From the NCBI GenBank assembly GCA_029783825.1, contig JAREIK010005402.1, positions 1-64,000 of the forward strand: a stretch of DNA of 64,000 nucleotides, given 5' to 3'. Source of the stretch: Sapria himalayana. Its lineage: Eukaryota; Streptophyta; Magnoliopsida; Malpighiales; Rafflesiaceae. Made by a program: the position numbers and the translations under genes. Within the stretch, counting starts at the first letter, position 1. Each line of letters opens with the position of its first letter. Below, piece after piece: positions 1-10,239 of this stretch. The notes beneath the pieces were generated by a model. It was not told the DNA's origin. It searched no databases and worked only from the letters and a program-made list of their open reading frames with translations.

Positions 1-2324
1 CTAACAGACTAAGCCAAAGTGTACCCCTATGTGTTGAAATAGCTAGTTGTGAGGATGTTATTTATATTGATTATTGTAATTACTCCTAAAATATCTCTCA
101 TGCACACACTCAAAGTAATTTTTTAAAACATAGTTCACCTCTAAAAAAATAACCACCTTGTAGCTTATTAGAACAACCTAGCCCCTTGGTGGGTTATGTA
201 GGGCAAGAAGTATGGGCTCTCTTTCAATCAAGAATCAAAAAATTTATTTTATTGGCATGTCTAAGCCTTTTTTTATCCTCATGGATATGAAAATTATCAT
301 TTCTTTCTTTTTATATTAAATGAGTTATGTATACAAGCTCACAATACCCAAAAAGGTATAAATGAATCATATTCAAATGTATAAAAGGTTTTAATTATTG
401 CTCAAAATATTAGTCTTGCATATTGACACTTGAGGTCACAAATCAAATGAAAGAGCCATAGTAATATTTCCAATCCGAAGAATTTTAGCTATAGTAAGTT
501 AAAGAGTAGTACTCGAGCTTTAACTATTTCTAGGTTCAACACCTTTGCTCTCGAGGAATGTCCAACGTTACAATCATTCTAGTGCAATGACTTTACAATA
601 TAAAGATAAAATGCACAAGCTATGGTCATATCCAATACTATGACCCAGTATTATAGTGATTAAATATGTATTCATGATCATTCTTTGTTCCATAACAATA
701 TGTTCAACTAAGAGACACAAGTTATGGCATATTCTAATCGATATGATTTTGGGTTCTAAAGACAAAATATACAATCATGACGATTGCAAATGCTACAATA
801 ATCTAAAGCAAGAAAGAGACATAATCCATAACTCACCCTTGAGTCATGAATTTGTGTTAAATATACAAAAAGATAAATCTGTGACATTCCTAAAAGTTGT
901 GAAATTCAATTTAAATTTAACACTTAGTCATTTGATTAAAAAAGTGCAAAACATTAGATTTAGGAGTTAGGGTTTATGGATTATGGTTATAGTTTATGGT
1001 TTAAGGTTTAGGATTTAAAGTTTAGGGTTTATGGTTTTTTTTTTGTATTTTTGTTGGAAAAACACACATTATTTATCATTTAGGCACACAACTTACAAGA
1101 GACTAAAAGGATGACTAATTTAGGCCACCCTACCAATTTCTCTGCACCTTAATGATTCTATGCATAAAATAAATAAAAAAACATAATGCCTAATAATTCC
1201 AAGCAACGAATACAACTAAAATCAACTGGCATTCCCGGACTTCAGAGTTGGCATTGAGCCATTATGCGCACTACGTCCTTTCCATTTGGATTTGTCCAAG
1301 CCTTTTTGAGGAACCTGAATGATGCACCATATTAATACTATGCAAATATAAGATTGTGCATGTGTGTGGCAAGCAACATCAAGCATTTGCCTATGTCATT
1401 GCTATGCAATATAATACATGTAAAACTGAATACCCATAAATCAACAAGTCTATATATACGGCACTTTGTCAATTCATTCTCACCTCTGAATTACACATTC
1501 TTTTGCTCGAATGATTCTCAAAAGAGTATCTCTTGGGTTAGAATGCTTCCTTCTCGAGCTCCAAGAAGTGGCTGTATGTTGCACCGACAAAATATCAAAA
1601 AATATGCATGCATCGGTGTGCATGTGTGATGAGGTCCATCTCATAGTCTGATTATCTATCCATACAACCAAGCTAGAATACAATTAAAATTACAAAATGC
1701 TATAAAGATGGGTCTTCTGCTCCCGGGAGTGTAGCATTGCCTAATGTGTATTTACAAAATGCATTAGTGGGCCCTACTTAGAAATACTCATGGGTCCAGT
1801 TGCCCTCATTTCATGCTACATAGAGAACAGACAAGATTGTGTGTGTGAGTATGTCATTATCCGTCTCTACAAGTACATGGTGCATACAAAGTCCAAAATA
1901 CAAATAAGACTACAAACATAAACTACAAGTTTGAATCTTTCGCTCCCGTGTGGCTGGTCTGGACTCCATTGCTCACTAGCACTGCTTGATGATGCTTAGG
2001 ATTTTGTCGGGTCTCCAATTAATCATGGATTACCCGTTACTCCTATTGGGCGATGGTTGGGTGGCCCTCTATGCTGCCTGATAAGTCAGTGGGACCCACT
2101 CCTAGCTACTCCTAGGTTTACTCCCGACCACTTTGCTCGGTCTCGTCAGTTGTCTATATGTTATCATCCCGGCTTGCTAGTGGGGCCCTATACAAGCTGG
2201 TGGCCCATACTTCTGGCTGCTTCCAGGACTTGCTAGCCCCTCTAAATGCCCACCAAAATGGAAAAGAATATGTGCACGTGTGTACTATGGTCCATCACTA
2301 TGTGTGTGTGGTGCAGCATTATCA
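1..2324 (+). repeat. Block U, left copy: non-satellite terminal arm
   Basis: This is about 2.3 kb of ordinary-composition DNA, clearly richer in G and C than the satellite, especially from about 1200 to 2324. It is repeated in inverted orientation at 60281-62616. The first 120 bp align at about 91% by hand count, with scattered substitutions and 1-bp indels. Short open frames occur (574-774 minus, 1354-1629 plus, 2158-2340 plus), but none resembles a known protein, and their partners in the right copy differ in length. No transposase, reverse transcriptase, tRNA or rRNA is visible. The block ends sharply at ...cattatca, after which satellite begins with gggtttaggagtttag. Its left limit is unknown because it touches the window edge. 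Confidence 0.8.
958..1036 (+). repeat. Degenerate telomere-like repeat tract in U (left)
   Basis: About 80 bp consists of loose variants of the plant telomere unit TTTAGGG, such as ttagggtttatgg, aaggtttagg and tttagggtttatgg. They are spaced at roughly 7 bp, with many changes to TTTATGG and TTTAAGG. The G-rich strand is the plus strand. A matching C-rich tract lies in the inverted copy. This is a decayed interstitial tract, not a functional telomere. Confidence 0.6.
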
Positions 2325-3233
2325 GGGTTTAGGAGTTTAGTAATTTAAGTATTTTGGTATTTTGTAGTTTATAGGTTTTATTTAAATAATTAAATAACAA
2401 AAAATTATTTTTATTATTTTTTCTAATTTTCAAGGTTATAACTATTGAAAATATTATAATTTTTATTTTTTTTCAAATGTTAATACAATATGTAATTATA
2501 ATATTCATAAAGATTATATTTCATGTAAATTAAATATAAATAATTTTATTTATCGATATTATTAAAATGATCATAAAATAGATTAATAAACTATTATTAA
2601 TAAGATAGATATTAATTAAAATATATTTGCAAAACCTAAAACAATTAAAAATCAAAGTAAAATATATTACAATATAATAATTTTTTATTTTTAAATTTTT
2701 GATTCTTTTTATAATCTTATAAATTTTTATGATGAAGATAAATTATTTAAATTATAGTTGTCTCATTCATAATTTTATTTTGCAATTAATATTTTTATAA
2801 AAATAAACTAATAATAATTAAAATGAATATTGAAATTATAATGAATACAAATAAAAATGAGATTTATGATTAATTATTTAGGGTATAAAGGTCTAATGGT
2901 TTAAGTATTTATAAGTTTAGGAGTTTAGTGATCTAAGTGTTTAGGCATTTAGTAGTTTATATGTTTTATTTAAATAAAGAAATAACAAAAAAATTATTTT
3001 TCCAATTTTTTATCAATTTTGAAGTTTACCTTTATAAATATAATTTTTAAATTTTTTTCAAATGTGAATACAATATTTAGTTTTAATAAGCTTAATAGTT
3101 ATATATCATTAAAATTAAAATAAACAATTTTATTCATAGATATTAATAAACTAAATATAAATATAAATATAAAATGATCAAAAAATAAATTAATAAACTA
3201 TTATTTATTGATAGATATTTATATATTATTTAT

Positions 3234-3276
3234 AAATACTTAAACCTTTAAAGATGGTTTAAATGTTTAAGTATTT
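3234..3276. repeat. Micro-inversion hairpin in the satellite (left arm)
   Basis: An imperfect 19-bp inverted repeat surrounds the 5-bp loop gatgg: aaatacttaaacctttaaa at 3234-3252 and tttaaatgtttaagtattt at 3258-3276, pairing at 18 of 19 positions. The left stem is a short piece of satellite in reverse orientation within an otherwise forward monomer, as expected from a template switch during replication. The same event is present at 59325-59367 in the opposite arm. Confidence 0.85.
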
Positions 3277-4337
3277 AATGGTTTTGTGGTTTAGGGGTTT
3301 TGGAGTTTAATGATTTAAGCATTTAGGCATTTAGTAGTTTATAGGTTTTATATAAACAATAAAATAACAAAAAATTTATATTTGTGATTTTATTTCATTT
3401 TCAAAGATGATAACCTTTAAAAATATAATAATTTTTAAATTATTTTCAAATGCAAATATAATATTTAGTTATAATAATCTTTATAATTATATATCATGTA
3501 AATTCAATATAAAAATTTTATTGATAAATATTCTAATAATGATCAAAAAATAAATTAATAATCTAATATTAATAAGATAAATATCAATTAAAATATATTA
3601 CAAAACCTAAAATAATTTAGAAGAAAAGCAAATTATATTACTATATAATAATTTTTTGTATGGAAATTTTTTTTTCTTTTAAAAAGTGTATCTATAATTT
3701 TTTGATGAAAAATAATTTATATAAATTATTCTTGTCTAGCTCAAATTATTTTGTAATTTATATTTATATATAAAAAAAACAAATAAATAATAAAAATGAA
3801 TATTTAAAATTATAATGAAAAAAATGAGATTTATTATTTATTATTTAGGGATATTATTTTAATTTAAATTAGATCTGTCTCACTAATAAATTATTTTGTA
3901 ATTAATATTTCTATAAAAATACACTGATAAATAATTAAAATAAAAATTTAAAATTATACTGAATAAAAATTAAAATGAGATTTATGAATTATTATTAATG
4001 TTTACCAGTTTAATGGTTTAAGTATTTAGAAGTTTTATCATTTAGGAGTTTAGCGATTTATGTTTTTAGGTATTTAGTGGTCTATAGGTTTTATTTTACA
4101 ATGAAATAACAAAAAAAATATTTTTGATTTTTTTTTTCACATTTTTAAAGGTTATAACCTTTGAAAATATAATAATTTTAAATTTTTTAAAAAATGTGAA
4201 TACAATATATAGTAATAATAATCATTATAATTATATATAATAAAAACTAAATATAATTAATTTTATTGATAGATATGATATCAATTATCAAAAAATAAAT
4301 TAATATGATATTATTAATATGATAGATAAAAATTAAA

Positions 4338-4404
4338 ATATAATTAAAAAACCTAAAATGATTCAAAAAAAATATAATTAAAAAACCTAAAATGATTCAA
4401 AAAC
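4338..4404 (+). repeat. Short tandem duplication (about 34 bp) in a monomer
   Basis: The segment containing taattaaaaaacctaaaatg is repeated once with a period of 34 bp (taatta starts at 4341 and 4375). It is a local slippage duplication in one monomer and I see no wider role. Confidence 0.75.
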
Positions 4405-5411
4405 AATGTAAATTTTATTACTAAATAATAATTTTTTTTTTTAGTTTTTGCTTCTTTTTATAATCTTATATTTTTTTTGATGAAAAATAAATGATTTATA
4501 TTATATTTTATCACTCATAATTTATTTTGTCATTAATATTTCAATATATTATTTAAATTATATTTAAGGTTTACGAGATTAAAGGTTTAAGTATTTAAGG
4601 GATTCGGGGTTTAGGAGTTTAGAGATTTATGTGTTCAGGCATTTAATGGTTTATAAGTTTTATTTAAACAATGATATAACAAAAAATTTAATTTTGTTAT
4701 TTTTTATCATTTTTGAAGGTAATAACCTTTGAAAATATAACAATTTTTAAATTTTTTATTTGTGAATACTATATTTAGTTATGATAATCTTAATAATTAT
4801 ATATCATATAAATTCAATATAAACAATTATATTGATAGATATTATATTAATGATCAAAAAATAAATTAATAAACTTTTATTAAAAAGAAAGATTTTATTT
4901 AAAATATATTTGCAAAATGTAAATTTATTCAAAATCAAAATAAAATATATTACTAAATAATAATTTATTTGCTGTTTTGCTTCTTTTATTAAGTTTATAT
5001 TTTTTTTATCAAAATTAAATTATTTAAAGTATATATGTCTTCCTCAAAATTTATTTTTAATTTATAATTCTATAAAAATAAACTAATAAATAATTAAAAT
5101 GAATATTTAAAACTATAATGAATACAAATAAAATAGAGATTTATTATTTATTATTTAGGATATATTATTTTATTGTTTTAAGTATTTACGTGTTTTGGGG
5201 TTTAGTGATTTAAGTGTTTAGGCCTTTAGTGATTTATAGTATTTATTTAAAGAATAAAAAAATAAAAAATTTAATTTTTTGATTTTTTTTAAATTTTTGA
5301 AGGTTATAACCTTTGAAAATAAAATAATTTTTAATTTTTTTAAAATGTGAATATAATATTTAGATATAATAATTTTAATAATTATATATAATGTAAACTC
5401 AATATAAATAA

Positions 5412-5811
5412 TTTTATTAATACATATTATAATAATGATCAATAAAAAATTAGTAAAATATTTTTAATAAGAATGCTATAAATTAAAATATAATTGCAAA
5501 ATCTAAAATGATTCAAAAAAAAAATAAAATATATTACTAAATAATAAATTTTTGTTTTTAAAATTTTGCCTCTTTTTATAAGGATATATTTTTTTTTGAT
5601 GAAAAATAAATTAAAATATTTTATTAATACATATTATAATAATGATCAATAAAAAATTAGTAAAATATTTTTAATAAGAATGCTATAAATTAAATTATAA
5701 TTGCAAAATCTAAAATGATTCAAAATAAAAATAAAATGTATTACTAAATAATAAATTTTTGTTTTCAAAATTTTGCCTCTTTTTATAAGGATATATATTT
5801 TTTTTGATGAA
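5412..5811 (+). repeat. Recent 207-bp tandem duplication within a monomer
   Basis: The stretch starting tacatattataataatg at 5421 is repeated from 5628, giving a period of 207 bp. The copies differ at only a few positions, for example attaaaatat against attaaattat and aaaatatatt against aaaatgtatt. This is far less divergence than between neighbouring monomers, so the duplication is young. It explains the unusually long monomer step that ends near 6038. Confidence 0.85.
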
Positions 5812-8372
5812 AAATATATTATTTAAATTAGATTTATCTGACTAATAATTTATTTTTTAATTAATATTTCTATAAAAATAAACTAAGAAATAATTAAAAT
5901 AAAAATTTAAATTATACTTAATAAAAATTAAATTGAGATTTATGATTTTTTATAAATGTATACCTGTTTAATGGTTTAAGTATTTAGAAGTTTTATCATT
6001 TAGGAGTTAAGCAATTTATGTTTTTAGGCATTTAATGGTTTATAGGTTTTATTTAAACAATAAAATAACAAAAAAAATTGTTATTTTTTATCATTTTCAC
6101 AGGTTAAAACCTTTGTAAATATAATAATTTTAAGATTTTTTGAAATGTGAATACAATATTCAATTATAATAATATTAATAATTATATATCATATAAATTC
6201 AATATAAACAATTTTATTGATAGATAATATAATAATGATCAAAATTGAAATTAATAAACTATTAATAAAATGATTTATATTAATTAAAAAATATTTACAA
6301 AACACAAATTGATTCAAAATTAAAGTAAAATATATTTCTATATGAATTTTTAATTTTTAAATTTTTACTACTTTTATATGCGTAGATATATTATTTCATT
6401 AAAAATAAATTATTTAAATGATATTTGTCGCACTCCTAATTTATTTTGTAATAAATATTTCTATATAAATTAAACAATAAATAATTAAAATGATAATTTA
6501 AAATTATAATAAATAAGAATAAAAATTAGATTTATTAATTATTATGTAGTATATAGCGGTTTAATGGTTTATGTATTTAGGCATTATGAGGTTTAAATGT
6601 TTACTGATTTAATTATGTATGCATTTAATAGTTTATAGGTTTTATTAAAAAAATAAAATAATAAAAAATTTATTTTTATTATTTTTTGATATTTCAAAGG
6701 TTATAACATTTGAAAATATATAAATTTTTATATTTTTTTTAAATGTGAATACAATATTTAGTTATGATAATCATTATATTTATATATTAGATAAATTCAA
6801 TATAAACAATTTTATTGATAAATATTCTAATAATTATCAAAAATTAATTAATAATCTATTATTAATAAGATAAATATCAATTAAAACATAATTACAAAAC
6901 ATAAAATGATTTAGAAGAAAAGCAAAATATATTACTATATAATAATTTTTTTTTGAAATTTTATTTTCGTTTAAAAAGTTTATTAATTATTTTTTGATGA
7001 AAAATAATTTATATAAATTATATTTGTCCTAACTCGATTTATTTTGTAATTAATATTTATATATAAATAAACAAATAAATAATTTAAATTAATATTTAAA
7101 ATTATAATGAAAAAAATGAGATTTATTATTTATTATTTAGGACTACGGGTTTAATTTAACTTAGATCTCTCTCACTACTAATTTATTTGGTAATTAATAT
7201 TTCTATAAAAATAAAACTTATAATAAGTAAAATAAAAATTGTAAATTATACTGAATAAAAATTAAAATGAGATTTAAGATTTATTATTAATGTATATCCA
7301 GTTTAATAGTTTAAGTATTTAGAGGTTTGTCATTAGGAGTTTAGCGATTTATGTTTTTAGGCTTTTAGTGGTTTATAGTTTGTATATAAAAAAATAAAAT
7401 AACAAAAAAAATAATATATTTTGTATCATTTTCATAGTTATAACCATTGAAAATATAATAATATTTACAATTTTTTGCAAAACTGAATACAATATTTAGT
7501 TTTAATATTATTAATAATTATATATCATATAATTTCAATATAAACAATTTTATTGATAGATAATATAATAATGATCAAAAATTAAATTAATAAACTTTTA
7601 ATAAAAAGATAGATATTAATTAAAAAATATTTACAAAACCCAAATTGATTCAAAATTAAAGTAAAATATATTATTAGATAATAATTTTTAATTTTTAAAT
7701 TTTTACTTTTTTTAGAACCGTATAATTTTTTTATTAAAAATAAATTAATTAAATTATATTTGTCGCTCTGATACTTTATTATGTAATAAATATTTCAATA
7801 AAAATAAACAAATAAATAATTAAAATGAATATTTAAAATTATAATAAATAGAAATAATAATTAGATTTATTAATTATTAAGTAGTATATAGCAGTTTTAT
7901 GGTTTATGTATTAAGGCATTATGGGGTTTTGGAGTTTACTAATTTAACTATGTATGCATTTCGTGGTTTATAGGTTTTATTTACGAAAATAAATAAAAAA
8001 ATTATTTTTATTATTTTTTGATATTTTCAAAGATTAATAACCTTAGAAAATATAATATTTTTAAATTTTTTTAAATTGAATTAAATATTTATTTATAATA
8101 ATTCATAATAATTATATATCATATAAATTCAATATAAACAATTTTATTGATAGATATTCTAATAATTATCAAAAAATAAATTAAAATCTATTATGAATAA
8201 GATTGATATTACTTAAATATAATATCAAAACCTAAAATGATTCAAAAGCAAAGCAAAATATATTACTTAATATAATTATTTGTTTTTAAATTTGTATTCT
8301 TTTTATAAGCTTATTCTATTTTTGATGAAAAATAATTTTATAAATTATATTTTTAACTCATAATTTATTTTA

Positions 8373-8376
<4 letters not shown>

Positions 8377-8422
<46 letters not shown>
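8377..8422 (+). repeat. (TA)n microsatellite, about 23 units
   Basis: An uninterrupted TA run lies inside a satellite monomer of the type containing taactcataatttatttt. A shorter run sits at the homologous place of another monomer at 29579-29604. Related monomers near 23035 and 38885 have only traces of it. Confidence 0.95.
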
Positions 8423-8423
<1 letters not shown>

Positions 8424-9654
8424 CTAAACAAACAAAATGAATTTTTTAAATTAAAATTAAAACAAATAAAAATGAGATATATTAATTATTATTTAGGGGA
8501 TACCCATTTAAAACGATTATCTATATAGGGTATTGCGAGATTTTGTTGTTTAGTTATTTAATTGTTTAGGCATTTAGTGATTTATAAGGTTTTATTTAAA
8601 CAATGAAATAATAATAAAAAATATTTTATTTGTTTTTCACATGTTCAAAGGTTATAATCTTTGAAAATATAATAATTTTAAAATTTTTTCAAAAGTGAAT
8701 ACAATATTTAGTTATAATAATTATTAATATTATATTATCATATAAATTAAATATAAATATATTTATTGATAAATATTCAATTAATGATCAAAAATAAATT
8801 AATAATCTATTATTAATAAGATAGATATCAATTTAATATAATTACAAAACCTAAAATGATTCAGAAAAATGCAAAATATATTACTATATACTAATTTTTT
8901 GGTTTGAATTTTTTTTAAAGTGTATCTATATTTTTTATGAAAAAATAATTATATAATTATATTTGTCCTAACTCAATTTATTCTGTAATTAATAATTATA
9001 TAAAAATAATGAATAAATAATTAAAATGAATATTTTAATTAGAATGAAACAAATAATATTGAGATTATTATTATTAGGGTATATACCGGTTTAAAATGAT
9101 TATCTATTAAGGGTTTTCGAGATTTAGGAGTTATTAATTTAGTAATTAGGCATTTATGGGTTTATAGGATTTATTAAAATAATGAAATAATAAAAAAATT
9201 ATTTTTGTTATTTTTTCACATTTTCAAAGGTTATAACATTTGAAAATAAAATAATTTCAAAATTTTTTAAAAATGTGAATAAAATATTTAGTAATATTAA
9301 TTATTATAATTATATATATATAAACTAATTTAAATAATTTTATTGATAGATATGATATCAATTATCAGAAAATAAATTAATAAACTATTATTAATATGAT
9401 AGATATAAATTAAAATATAATTAGAAAATCTAAAATGATTCAAAATCAAAGTAAAATTTATTACTAAATAATAATTTTTTGTTTTTAAATTTTTACTTCT
9501 TTTTATAATATTATATTTTTTTTATTAAAAGTAAATTATTAATATTATATTTGTCTGACTAATTATTTAATTTATAATTAATATTTATTTAAAAGATAAA
9601 CTAATAAATATTTAAAATTATAATGAATACAAATTAAAATGAGATTTAAGATTT

Positions 9655-9659
9655 ATTAT
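9655..9659 (+). repeat. 5-bp target site duplication (left) of the solo LTR
   Basis: attat directly precedes the TG of the LTR at 9660 and is repeated directly after its CA at 10235-10239. Removing the LTR and one copy restores gatttattat-atatggtatacc, which matches a normal satellite junction such as gatttattatatgtagtata near 28480. Confidence 0.8.
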
Positions 9660-10234
9660 TGCTGTATATGTAATTTATTTTTTGATAATCTCTTTGTATA
9701 ACCAAATATTTTTTCTTTTTTAATATTTTCATGTAAGTGCAGGAAAGGAAATATTAGAGGCTGGGGATGCAGCAGTAGCACAATAACGAGGTCTCGCTAA
9801 CTGGACAGCATGCCAATTGGAGCAGAGCCTGACCCATCCTCATGATCCGACCTACTCCGGTTAAATGAACTGAGAGAAATTTAATATCAATGTTTTGTTA
9901 TTTTATTTGCGGGTGGCTGTTTTTGGACTCGTGGAACTTATTCATCGACTCTCTCTATTCTCTCTGAGCAATTTATCGTGACTATTCTGTGTGCTACATA
10001 CTGTAAGACATTTTCTGTTGCTTTAATCTGTAACACATAAGCATTTTCTGGTTAGATTTAGCTAGTTCGTACTGAGGACTAGCGAACCACATTATTTTCG
10101 GTGTTTATTTATTGTTTTTTGATTCCTATCATGTGCATGGTTGCTGAATTGGGATATATATATTGCATGTTTTCTGTTATTTCTGTATTTCTGTATTCTC
10201 AATATCACTACCATGGAAGCACAATTGCCCAACA
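9660..10234. mobile_element. Solo LTR (575 bp) of an LTR retrotransposon
   Basis: This is the longest non-satellite insertion in the left array apart from the hAT. It begins TGCTGTATATG and ends CCCAACA, so it has the canonical TG...CA ends with a short imperfect inverted repeat (TGCTG/CAACA). A 5-bp direct duplication, attat, flanks it on both sides. Its base composition is much less AT-rich than the surrounding satellite. No primer-binding site, gag or pol, and no second LTR, are present. It is therefore best read as a solo LTR left by recombination between two LTRs. The TGTTG/CAACA-like ends are common in Copia elements, but superfamily and orientation cannot be assigned from the LTR alone. 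A non-autonomous element with similar ends is less likely. Confidence 0.8.
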
Positions 10235-10239
10235 ATTAT
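10235..10239 (+). repeat. 5-bp target site duplication (right) of the solo LTR
   Basis: attat follows the terminal CA of the LTR and matches 9655-9659. Satellite resumes at once with atatggtataccag. Confidence 0.8.

Larger units (their letters stand above)
2325..9654 (+). repeat. AT-rich satellite array, forward orientation, left segment
   Basis: Tandem monomers are recognised by the landmark gcatttagtggtttatagg followed by ttttatttaaa, then the dyad centred on ggttataacc, then gtgaatacaatatttag, then gatagatattataataatg. Landmarks lie near 2368, 2955, 3340, 4080, 4650, 5233, 6038, 6630, 7370, 7965, 8582 and 9165. The usual period is about 585 bp. Steps of about 740 bp contain an extra partial unit carrying gatctgtctcactaat. 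The short step at 2955-3340 is a deletion with a micro-inversion. The long step before 6038 contains a 207-bp tandem duplication. Monomers are divergent and fall into recurring sequence types. Any open frames are short, Ile/Asn/Tyr-rich products of the base composition. Confidence 0.92.

Noticed and set aside
574..774. Similar short open frames in the two U copies (574-774 minus and 61835-62074 plus)
   Set aside because: The DNA is duplicated, so similar peptides are expected. The lengths differ (66 and 79 codons), and no domain, signal peptide or start context supports coding.
958..1036. A true internal telomere or chromosome fusion point
   Set aside because: The heptamers are too degenerate and too few, and the tract sits inside duplicated U. 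It supports only a telomere-like origin.
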